DNA of 5,602 nucleotides from positions 1 through 5,602 of the forward strand of contig CASECH010000154.1 of NCBI GenBank assembly GCA_949286405.1, in the 5' to 3' direction. Positions 1 through 5,081 of the stretch are shown in pieces. Below the pieces are notes generated by a model that did no database searches, was not told the DNA's origin, and saw nothing but the letters and a program-made list of their open reading frames with translations. Position 1 is the first letter of the stretch. Each line of letters opens with the position of its first letter. The position numbers were made by a program, and so were the translations under genes. This DNA is from an uncultured bacterium (GTDB lineage Bacteria; Cyanobacteriota; Vampirovibrionia; Gastranaerophilales; Gastranaerophilaceae).

Positions 1-764
1 CCACCACAAAAACGAAGAATTGATTTAGGGTTAGCTATTTTAAAAATAGCTAAAGTTCTTAGAATATTTTCTTCATCAATTTTATCAAAATAACTTTCAA
101 AAGGAGTTTCAGGTATCGGCATCAAAATATTTATTGGAATAGAATCAGGTTGGATTTCAGCTAACTCCAAAGCCATTTCTACACGCTGTTCAATACTTTC
201 CCCCATACCTAAGATGACACCACAGCATAATTCCATCCCATATTTTTTAACCAATTTACAAGTATTTAATCTGTCATCCCAGCTATGAGTCGTACATACT
301 TCAGGATAATATGATTTTGATGTATTTATATTGTGATGAAAACGTTTAAGTCCTACTTGAGATAAGCGTCTTGCCTGTTCTTCGTTTAAAATTCCTATTG
401 ATGCACAACTTTTTAGTCCATCTATTTTATTGACTTCTTTAATCATCTCAAGCATTTTATCAAAATCACTTTCATCTGGAGTTTTGCCTGATGTAACAAT
501 TGCAAAACGAGATGCAAAATTTGATTTTGCTTCTTGTGCAACTTTTTTTACTTCGTCAATATCTACAAGAGGATAGGATTCAATATTAGTACAATAGTGC
601 GAACTTTGGGCACAGTATTTGCAATTTTGAGAACATTTTCCGTTCCTTGCATTTATCAAGGAACAAAATTCAACATCATCTGATATATATTTAGACGAAA
701 TTGATAATAATTCATCTAATTCTAAGTTGTATAATCTTAATAGTTCGTCTTTATCTATTTTCAT
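1..764 (-). CDS. bioB: Biotin synthase BioB, 3' end truncated by window
   Basis: This radical-SAM enzyme inserts sulfur into dethiobiotin, the last step of biotin synthesis, in the cytoplasm. The gene starts at ATG 764-762 behind GGAGG (773-769) and gives 254 complete codons before the window edge; family members are about 320-350 residues, so roughly 70-90 C-terminal residues are missing. The [4Fe-4S]/SAM motif CSQNCKYC is at residues 44-51 (the CxxxCxxC of BioB). Also seen are HHNINTS (143-149, equivalent to NHNLDTS of E. coli) and IPIN (209-212), which contains the conserved substrate-contacting Asn. Of the E. coli [2Fe-2S] ligands, C128 and C188 have counterparts (C120, C180) and R260 corresponds to R251, but C97 is replaced by Ala88 (SRFA versus TRFC). 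Additional cysteines lie at 34, 157, 181 and 253. This pattern suggests the anaerobe-type (Type II) BioB. No other bio gene is visible. Family assignment is very secure; the subtype is inferred. Confidence 0.95.
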   Translation of the reverse strand, partial: MKIDKDELLRLYNLELDELLSISSKYISDDVEFCSLINARNGKCSQNCKYCAQSSHYCTNIESYPLVDIDEVKKVAQEAKSNFASRFAIVTSGKTPDESDFDKMLEMIKEVNKIDGLKSCASIGILNEEQARRLSQVGLKRFHHNINTSKSYYPEVCTTHSWDDRLNTCKLVKKYGMELCCGVILGMGESIEQRVEMALELAEIQPDSIPINILMPIPETPFESYFDKIDEENILRTLAIFKIANPKSILRFCG

Positions 765-788
765 AAATCCTCCAAGATATCTTAGCTT

Positions 789-817
789 ATGGTACATCGC
801 CAATTGACTAAAGTCAA
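789..817 (-). promoter_or_regulatory. Predicted bioB promoter
   Basis: On the minus strand TTGACT (817-812) is followed after exactly 17 bp by TACCAT (794-789). The -35 matches consensus at 5 of 6 positions and the -10 at 4 of 6. Transcription would start near 782, leaving a leader of about 18 nt, just enough for the SD. The -35 hexamer is one arm of the palindrome at 802-819. Prediction from sequence only. Confidence 0.5.
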
Positions 818-819
818 TT
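802..819. promoter_or_regulatory. Perfect 18-bp inverted repeat shared by two divergent promoters
   Basis: AATTGACT (802-809), a 2-bp AA spacer, and AGTCAATT (812-819) form a perfect 8+2+8 palindrome. Each arm contains TTGACT, which serves as the -35 of a promoter on its own strand (plus: towards the zinc-ribbon gene; minus: towards bioB). The two promoters overlap by 14 bp, so polymerases should exclude each other. It could also be a repressor operator. It does not look like a BirA box (TTGTAAAC with a long spacer) or a BioR site as I know them. Confidence 0.6.
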
Positions 820-832
820 CATATGATAGAAT
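804..832 (+). promoter_or_regulatory. Predicted promoter of the zinc-ribbon/PH gene
   Basis: TTGACT (804-809) is followed after 17 bp by TAGAAT (827-832); both hexamers match the sigma-70/sigma-A consensus at 5 of 6 positions. The start would be near 839, giving an 18-nt leader that contains the SD GAGGTG (847-852) 4 nt before the ATG at 857. It overlaps the oppositely directed bioB promoter. Confidence 0.6.
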
Positions 833-856
833 TTAAGCACAAATTTGAGGTGAAAT

Positions 857-1588
857 ATGTTCTGTCCTAATTGCGGAAAACAAGTTAAAGATAATGACAA
901 CTTTTGCAGGTACTGCGGTGCAAATCTAAAAGAAGAAGAAAATTCTGTTATACATTCATATGTTGAACATGCTTCAATAAAAGAAGAAGTAAATAATCAT
1001 CAAAATGATAAACAAGTAATTACCGCTTCATATGAGAATGTTCATTACAATGAAGAAAATAGACAGGCACAAGAAACTTTGCAAAAAGAAGATATTGAAA
1101 TCCCAGAATATGATTTGCCTAAAGACGATTCTGAGGAACTTGTTTTGTATGATGTACAAAAACACTTTATGGCCCTTTTTTGGCCAATTGTACTTACACC
1201 TGTATTTTTTGTCTATTTTTGGCAAATTTTCTTAAATACGCACAGCTTTTTTAGCTGGGTGGTAGCGTTTGCTATTTTGACACCAATTGTATATCCAATT
1301 TTGAGATATTCATCTGATAAAATTATTATTACAACAAAATATATGCGTATCCAAACTGGTATTATAAAAAAACAAGAAGTCGATATTCCTCTAAGACGTG
1401 TGAGCCAATTATTACTTGAACAGACAACGGTTGGCAGAATACTAAATTATGGAACACTCGTTTTTAAGTCAGGTTTACCTGATAGAGATACTGAAATATA
1501 TGGATATATAAAAGATTTTGACGAATTCGCCGGGATTATTGACAACCCCGTTGAATTCGTTAGAGAATCTTTGAATGAGGGTTGCTAA
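857..1588 (+). CDS. Zinc-ribbon and bacterial PH-domain membrane protein
   Basis: A 243-residue protein of unknown precise role. Residues 1-24 form a zinc ribbon with two CxxC knuckles (C3, C6, C17, C20), followed by a long acidic, Asn/Gln/Glu-rich linker (about 25-98). Two hydrophobic segments (about 104-126 and 131-150) form a membrane hairpin. The C-terminal part (about 151-235) reads as a bacterial PH domain of the DUF304/bPH_2 (YdbS/YdbT-like) family, with the typical run IIITTKYMRIQTGIIKK (156-172), then DIPLRRVSQ, then a YGTLVFKSG strand (198-206). The topology puts ribbon and PH domain on the same side, probably the cytoplasm. The start ATG is fixed by GAGGTG at 847-852. It is probably monocistronic: the next gene is convergent and its stop codon is directly adjacent. 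Domain calls are good; function is unknown, though membrane-associated protein-protein or lipid binding is plausible. Confidence 0.85.
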   Translation: MFCPNCGKQVKDNDNFCRYCGANLKEEENSVIHSYVEHASIKEEVNNHQNDKQVITASYENVHYNEENRQAQETLQKEDIEIPEYDLPKDDSEELVLYDVQKHFMALFWPIVLTPVFFVYFWQIFLNTHSFFSWVVAFAILTPIVYPILRYSSDKIIITTKYMRIQTGIIKKQEVDIPLRRVSQLLLEQTTVGRILNYGTLVFKSGLPDRDTEIYGYIKDFDEFAGIIDNPVEFVRESLNEGC

Positions 1589-2044
1589 TTAAATATTTTT
1601 AAGCACTTCATCAACATGGCCTTTTACTTTAACTTTAGTCCAAGTCTTTTCAACATCACCATGTTCATTAATTAGGTATGTTGAACGAATTATTCCCATA
1701 TATTTTTTGCCATACATACTTTTTTCACCCCAAGCTCCAAAAAATTCTGCTAATTTATGCTCAGGATCTGAAAGAAGTATGAAATTAAGTCCATGATTTT
1801 CTTGAAACTTGTGATGACTTTTTATACTATCAGGACTAACTCCTACTACTTGAGCTTTTGCTGTCCAACGGTTTAAATTATCTCTAAAATCACAAGCTTC
1901 TTGTGTACAACCTGATGTGTTATCTTTTGGATAAAAATACAAAATTGTTTTTTGACCTTCAAAATCCGCAAGAGAGTATTCTTTTTCATTCCCTTCTGCA
2001 TCAATACCTTGAAGTTTAATATTTGAAATTTCTTTTATATTCAT
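1589..2044 (-). CDS. bcp: Thiol peroxidase, peroxiredoxin of the BCP/PrxQ family
   Basis: A 151-residue cytoplasmic thioredoxin-fold peroxidase that reduces H2O2 and organic hydroperoxides, normally recycled by thioredoxin. The active-site stretch is YFYPKDNTSGCTQEAC (36-51): peroxidatic C46 in the TxxC context (T43) and a resolving C51 five residues on, the classic atypical 2-Cys arrangement of E. coli Bcp. The conserved Arg is R120 (GIIRSTYLI). The length is normal for the family (about 150) and the gene looks intact. The ATG at 2044-2042 follows AAGGAG (about 2057-2052). It lies 14 bp downstream of the carbon-nitrogen hydrolase on the same strand, so the two are very likely co-transcribed, and its SD falls in that 14-bp gap. 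In an anaerobe it would protect against oxygen exposure. Confidence 0.95.
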   Translation of the reverse strand: MNIKEISNIKLQGIDAEGNEKEYSLADFEGQKTILYFYPKDNTSGCTQEACDFRDNLNRWTAKAQVVGVSPDSIKSHHKFQENHGLNFILLSDPEHKLAEFFGAWGEKSMYGKKYMGIIRSTYLINEHGDVEKTWTKVKVKGHVDEVLKNI

Positions 2045-2058
2045 AAATTTTCTCCTTT

Positions 2059-2865
2059 TTATTCCATCTCAGCAACAGGTACAGTGGTTTTGAACTTACG
2101 TACTAAAGACAAATCTAAATCAGCATATATTGCATTATCCCCCATGCCTGCATTTGCTACAACCTCCCCAAGTGGAGCACAAATCATTGAATTGCCTATA
2201 CTATATAGGTATTTATTGGCATTACCTGTTAGATTGGCAGAAACAAAATATACCAAACTTTCTGTAGCACGACAAATATTCATTGCTTGCCAAGTTGTTA
2301 TAAAATCTTGCTTTTCCTTTTCTAAAAGTGAGGTTAATGTACTCCAAGCTGACGGTGATATTATTATTTCAGCACCCTTTTGTATCAATTTGCGATACAA
2401 CATAGGAAATTTTATGTCAAAACACATGCTTATTCCTACTTTTGCACAATCAAGATCTACTACTACAGGAATATCACCAGGAGTTGTGTATGTTCCCTCA
2501 TTACCACCAAAATAGTTGTATAAATGTATTTTTCGATATTGGGCAATAACCATTCCTTCCCTATTGATTATAAAACAAGTATTATACAGTTTTCCGTTTT
2601 CCTGAATTAGAACAGAACCACAAATAATATTTGTATTAAACTTCTTAGCGGTGTTTTGCATAAATTCTACAACATCACCGCCTGAAGCATCTTCAGGACG
2701 TTCTATAAATGCTCTATCATCTATACCTGTACTAAAAAATTCTGGCAGAACTACTATATCAAGTTGTTTTGAAGAATTTTTTTCTATAAATTCATATGCC
2801 TTTTGTAAATTTGCTTCTTTATTACCAATAATCGGTGTATATTGAACTGACAAAATTTTTACCAT
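2059..2865 (-). CDS. Carbon-nitrogen hydrolase (nitrilase superfamily)
   Basis: A 268-residue cytoplasmic amidohydrolase with the complete Glu-Lys-Cys triad: E42 (VLPEFF), K112 (YRKIHL) and C148 (ISMCFD); the second conserved Glu, E123 (GGNEG), is also present. Length matches the single-domain nitrilase superfamily. Among characterised relatives it reads most like the omega-amidase/YafV-Nit2 group or generic CN hydrolases; the substrate cannot be assigned. Start choice: the reading frame extends upstream to an ATG at 2898, but the ATG at 2865-2863 has AGGAGT (2877-2872) about 6 nt upstream and begins MVKILSVQ, the first beta strand of the family, so the extra 11 residues (MIYYSLKRSLF) are probably untranslated. 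First gene of a probable operon with bcp. Confidence 0.9.
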   Translation of the reverse strand: MVKILSVQYTPIIGNKEANLQKAYEFIEKNSSKQLDIVVLPEFFSTGIDDRAFIERPEDASGGDVVEFMQNTAKKFNTNIICGSVLIQENGKLYNTCFIINREGMVIAQYRKIHLYNYFGGNEGTYTTPGDIPVVVDLDCAKVGISMCFDIKFPMLYRKLIQKGAEIIISPSAWSTLTSLLEKEKQDFITTWQAMNICRATESLVYFVSANLTGNANKYLYSIGNSMICAPLGEVVANAGMGDNAIYADLDLSLVRKFKTTVPVAEME

Positions 2866-2871
2866 AAATAG

Positions 2872-2888
2872 ACTCCTTTTTAAGGAGT
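2872..2888. repeat. 7+3+7 palindrome containing the hydrolase SD
   Basis: ACTCCTT (2872-2878), TTT, AAGGAGT (2882-2888) is a perfect inverted repeat. Read on the minus strand, the proximal arm contains the AGGAGT ribosome-binding site of the hydrolase, so in a transcript that includes both arms the SD would be base-paired in a 7-bp hairpin with a 3-nt loop. If transcription starts within the repeat (see the promoter candidate at 2889-2916), it would instead be a DNA operator around +1. The plus-strand AAGGAG is too far (over 19 nt) from any start to act there. Confidence 0.45.
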
Positions 2889-2916
2889 AATATATCATAA
2901 ATTAATTTGATGTTCA
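2889..2916 (-). promoter_or_regulatory. Weak promoter candidate for the hydrolase-bcp unit
   Basis: On the minus strand TGAACA (2916-2911), 16 bp, TATATT (2894-2889): -35 with 4 of 6 and -10 with 5 of 6 consensus bases. The start would fall near 2882, inside the palindrome. An alternative -10, TATGAT (2899-2894), has no good -35 but would place the whole palindrome in the transcript. AT-richness makes chance matches likely. Confidence 0.3.
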
Positions 2917-2978
2917 TTAATATTTCCGATACAAAACAAATATTTTTGGGAAAATATAAAATAACAATTTTTTATATT

Positions 2979-2983
2979 GAGGT
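2979..2983 (+). promoter_or_regulatory. Ribosome binding site deciding the start at 2991
   Basis: GAGGT lies 7 nt upstream of ATG 2991. The in-frame upstream candidates TTG 2907 and ATG 2910 have only AT-rich sequence before them, and the nearest purine-rich block (AAGGAG 2882-2887) is 19 nt or more away. Confidence 0.6.
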
Positions 2984-2990
2984 TGAAATA

Positions 2991-3692
2991 ATGGGAAATG
3001 CTTTTGTTTATATGTTCGAGGATAAAAATTTCGGAATAAAATTCTTTTGTGTTTTTGCCCTCGTAAGTATTGCTTTGCTTGTAGGTAATTTACAAAATAA
3101 TAATTCTACATTGATATCAATAATTATCTCAAGTTTAGGAGGAATAATTACGCTCGGATATTTTATAGAATGTATAAAAAGCGTTAAAACATCTTTTAAT
3201 AAAATTCATTTACCTTTTATAGGTATAAATAGTGTGCTTGTTGGTATAAAAGCAAGTATTGGAGCATTGTTAATTAATGCAATAGCAGGCTTTGTATCTG
3301 TTTTTACACTATATATTCCTACAATGATAGTAGCGTTAGTTTCTCCTGCATTGTTATCAGTTTTTAGTGATGAATACAAAATTAAATCTTATTTCGCTTT
3401 CAACAAAGCAGCTTATATCATAAGAGAAGACTTTGGAAAGTATTTCAGTACATTATTAGCTTTAATTTTTTACACGACTTTTGTTACAACTGCAATGTAT
3501 TTATTGCTTAATAAGCTTGGAATTAAACCGGAAGATTTAATTACAGGTGGACAAATTACATTAAATATCATAGCTGTATCAATCTTCTTCGCGTTTGTAT
3601 ATACATATAATCTATATGTATTTGCTTTTTGGATAGGAGATCTTTATAAAATGAACAGATATGATACTGAAGATGAATATTTTCAACGCTAA
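2991..3692 (+). CDS. Multi-pass membrane protein, DUF4013-like
   Basis: A 233-residue integral membrane protein without known function. It opens with VYMFEDKNFGIKFF (6-19), the amphipathic xxFEDxxWxxK-type start seen in DUF4013 proteins, then about six hydrophobic segments (roughly 16-33, 39-58, 82-104, 106-126, 151-174, 188-213). Between segments 4 and 5 is AFNKAAYIIREDFGKYFSTLL (positions 136-156 in sequence order), corresponding to the polar loop before the last helices in that family; the tail ends in a short charged segment. Start choice: the frame is open from TTG 2907/ATG 2910, but neither has an SD, while ATG 2991 has GAGGT (2979-2983) 7 nt upstream and gives a family-like N terminus. 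It is divergent from the hydrolase and overlaps the following minus-strand gene tail-to-tail. DUF4013 membership is from memory of the pattern. Confidence 0.75.
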   Translation: MGNAFVYMFEDKNFGIKFFCVFALVSIALLVGNLQNNNSTLISIIISSLGGIITLGYFIECIKSVKTSFNKIHLPFIGINSVLVGIKASIGALLINAIAGFVSVFTLYIPTMIVALVSPALLSVFSDEYKIKSYFAFNKAAYIIREDFGKYFSTLLALIFYTTFVTTAMYLLLNKLGIKPEDLITGGQITLNIIAVSIFFAFVYTYNLYVFAFWIGDLYKMNRYDTEDEYFQR

Positions 3693-4534
3693 ATATATTC
3701 AAATTTTGTTTGTTTATTTCTAAAAAGATTATCGATTAATTTTGCCATGTGTTTTTGAGTTTGAGAATCAATTTTGGACATATTATGGTAATTTAGTTTT
3801 GAATATTTATTTTTATTAGAAAGATTATTAATATTTTGAGAACATTTTATATTATGCCAATGTCCATCTTTATCATATTCATGAATATCTTTTACTGTTA
3901 TACCGTCATTATGAAAATATTTAGTCCTCAACGGTATTCCTGAATAGATATCATATTCAGAAATTGAATTTATTGTTTTCCCGTCTTCTCTGTAACTTGT
4001 CCATTTATAAACTTTACCGGTATCAGGGTCCAGCTCTTTTAAAATACTTAAAGTATTCATTTGTTTACGATATATGTAAACTTTTGACAGTTTTTCTGTT
4101 TGTTGATCAAATTCTTGTATTGATGATATTTTGTCTGTTTCTTTTAGATTGTAATTTACAGTTCTAATTTTTTTACCTGTATTTAAATCAAATTCTGTCA
4201 CTGATTTATATAAAATAAAATTTGTTATTTTAGTAATTTTACCTGTTTCGATATCGAATTCATCTATAGATCTAATTTTTTTATCATTGAAATAATCAAA
4301 ATGTGTTGTCTTTATTTTAGCTCCTGTCGCAAAATCAAATTCATGAATTTTGTCAACGGATTTTCCATTTTTTCTGAAAACAGTTTCCTCTTTATTTTTA
4401 GGAATTGGTAGAGGAAGTAATTTTTCTTCATTTTCCACTCCTTTGTAAAAGTTTATGTGCTCCAAAATAAACTCTTTGTTAAAAAAATGCTTTTTATTTT
4501 GTTCAATTTTTTTGGATGCTACAATTGAATTCAC
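3689..4534 (-). CDS. Degenerate tandem-repeat protein (EFDxxTGK repeats, DUF2963-like)
   Basis: A 281-residue protein of unknown function. Residues 64-220 consist of six full repeats and one partial repeat of 22-27 residues, each opening with an (E/D)(F/Y/L)D core: HEFDFATGAK (64), DEFDIETGKI (91), TEFDLNTGKK (113), QEFDQQTEKL (140), KELDPDTGKV (166), SEYDIYSGIP (192), HEYDKDG (218). A loose consensus is xEFDxxTGKxxKxTxF, often followed by a D/N-G-K-T-I-like turn and SI. This resembles DUF2963 repeats, which I know from phytoplasma proteins, and the repeat geometry suggests an extended beta structure. The first 60 residues are polar without a signal peptide or membrane segment; the C-terminal 60 are Asn/Lys-rich and basic. 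The start is GTG (4534-4532) preceded by AAGGGGA, about 7 nt away; no other start in this region is better. It stops with TAG inside the end of the convergent membrane-protein gene (4-bp overlap). A secreted or surface role is possible but not shown. Confidence 0.75.
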   Translation of the reverse strand: MNSIVASKKIEQNKKHFFNKEFILEHINFYKGVENEEKLLPLPIPKNKEETVFRKNGKSVDKIHEFDFATGAKIKTTHFDYFNDKKIRSIDEFDIETGKITKITNFILYKSVTEFDLNTGKKIRTVNYNLKETDKISSIQEFDQQTEKLSKVYIYRKQMNTLSILKELDPDTGKVYKWTSYREDGKTINSISEYDIYSGIPLRTKYFHNDGITVKDIHEYDKDGHWHNIKCSQNINNLSNKNKYSKLNYHNMSKIDSQTQKHMAKLIDNLFRNKQTKFEYI

Positions 4535-4573
4535 GATATAATCCCCTTTTTAATTATCTTTCACTTTTGAATG

Positions 4574-4602
4574 ATTATATCAGAGGGAAGTAGAAGTATT
4601 AA
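4574..4602 (-). promoter_or_regulatory. Extended -10 promoter of the repeat-protein gene
   Basis: On the minus strand TTAATA (4602-4597), 17 bp, TATAAT (4579-4574), with the TG extension at 4582-4581 (TGA-TATAAT). The perfect -10 plus TG makes this one of the most convincing promoters in the window. Transcription would start near 4567, giving a leader of about 33 nt before GTG 4534. The repeat protein can therefore be expressed independently of the upstream HxlR gene. Confidence 0.65.
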
Positions 4603-4605
4603 TTG

Positions 4606-4615
4606 CCCAATTGGG
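4606..4615. repeat. 10-bp palindrome upstream of the repeat-gene -35
   Basis: CCCAATTGGG is a perfect palindrome, one of the few G/C-bearing motifs in a very AT-rich gap between HxlR's stop and the repeat gene. Its centre is about 43 bp upstream of the predicted start, where an activator site often lies. It is not followed by a T tract in either direction, so it is not a convincing terminator. Confidence 0.3.
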
Positions 4616-4624
4616 GAAAATAAG

Positions 4625-4969
4625 TTAAATTTTTCGTTTTTCAAGTAATTTCAAAAATGTCCTATAATCAGTACCCCAACTTGCCATAGCATCAAGCACA
4701 GGAGCAAGACTGTAACCAACATCAGTTAATGTATATTCAACACGAGGAGGTACTTGTGCATACACTTTTCGCATCACAAGACCGTCATCTTCCATTTTAC
4801 GCAAATTTGTAGTCAGCACTTTTTGCGTGATACCTGAAACAGCTTTTTTTAATTCGCCAAAACGCTTGGTACCAGTGAGTAATTCACGTATTATGATAAT
4901 TTTCCACTTTTCACCTATCATACATAAAGTTGTCTCAACAGGACATTTTGGCAAGTCTTTTAATTCCAT
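4625..4969 (-). CDS. HxlR-family winged-helix transcriptional regulator
   Basis: A 114-residue DNA-binding protein with the whole HxlR signature: N-terminal CPVETTLCMIGEKWKIIIIR (9-28) with the family's conserved near-N-terminal cysteine (C9) and GxKW, then FGELKKAVSGITQKVLT (37-53) as the recognition-helix region, and the wing with RKVYAQVPPRVEYTLTDVG (67-85). Members such as YodB and HypR are redox/electrophile sensors acting through this Cys; a second Cys (C16) is present here. Length is typical. The ATG at 4969-4967 follows GGAGA (4978-4974). It is divergent from the sugar acetyltransferase, and the symmetric array at 4979-5019 between them is the likely target, implying autoregulation and control of the acetyltransferase. 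Family assignment is firm; signal and target are inferred. Confidence 0.93.
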   Translation of the reverse strand: MELKDLPKCPVETTLCMIGEKWKIIIIRELLTGTKRFGELKKAVSGITQKVLTTNLRKMEDDGLVMRKVYAQVPPRVEYTLTDVGYSLAPVLDAMASWGTDYRTFLKLLEKRKI

Positions 4970-4978
4970 TATTTCTCC

Positions 4979-5019
4979 ATTAGTATATTTAAGTAACTAC
5001 ACTACTTTTATATACTAAT
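4979..5019. promoter_or_regulatory. Symmetric four-half-site array, probable HxlR operator
   Basis: Outer arms ATTAGTATAT (4979-4988) and ATATACTAAT (5010-5019) are perfect 10-bp inverted repeats. Inside them AAGTA (4991-4995) and TACTT (5003-5007) form a second dyad with the same centre, position 4999. In consequence AGTA occurs at 4982 and 4992 and TACT at 5003 and 5013: four half-sites at about one-helical-turn spacing on the same face. The left arm abuts the hxlR SD (4978-4974) and the right arm overlaps the -35 region of the acetyltransferase promoter, so occupation could block both genes. AGTA/TACT-type sites agree with my recollection of HxlR-family (YodB) operators. Confidence 0.7.
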
Positions 5020-5045
5020 ACAAAATATCTGGATTATGCTATAAT
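5017..5045 (+). promoter_or_regulatory. Extended -10 promoter of the acetyltransferase gene
   Basis: TATAAT (5040-5045) is a perfect -10 with the TG extension (TGC before it, 5037-5039). The hexamer 17 bp upstream, AATACA (5017-5022), matches the -35 only at three positions, which the extended -10 can compensate. The start would be near 5052, giving a leader of about 30 nt with the SD AGGAGA at 5068-5073. The operator's right arm overlaps the -35. Confidence 0.65.
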
Positions 5046-5081
5046 TTAATAAAAATTTATACTATTTAGGAGAGCTTTTTT

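Noticed and set aside
774..783. AAGATATCTT palindrome in the bioB leader
   Set aside because: A 10-bp AT-rich palindrome next to the SD with no loop or supporting partner; likely chance.
802..819. BirA or BioR biotin-repressor operator upstream of bioB
   Set aside because: The palindrome has the wrong sequence and spacing for the BirA (TTGTAAAC, about 15-bp spacer) and BioR patterns I know; the double -35 explanation fits better.
1143..1161. Inverted repeat TTTTGTA-TGATG-TACAAAA
   Set aside because: It is inside a coding region, made of common AT-rich codons, and has no associated signal; chance is the simplest explanation.
1028..1235. Two open frames of 65-67 codons within the zinc-ribbon/PH gene
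   Set aside because: They are shadow frames over the linker and first membrane segment; neither has an SD or family-like sequence.
2084..2515. 143-codon open frame on the plus strand opposite the hydrolase
   Set aside because: It lies entirely antisense to a hydrolase with an intact catalytic triad, has no SD and its translation resembles no protein family.
2866..2898. Eleven-residue upstream extension of the hydrolase (ATG 2898)
   Set aside because: The strong SD points to ATG 2865, and the family's first strand begins at MVKILSVQ.
2907..2990. N-terminal extension of the membrane protein from TTG 2907 or ATG 2910
   Set aside because: No SD precedes either start, while ATG 2991 has GAGGT at good spacing and gives a family-like N terminus.
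4606..4615. CCCAATTGGG as terminator of hxlR
   Set aside because: The stem is only 5 bp with no loop and is not followed by a T tract on the minus strand.
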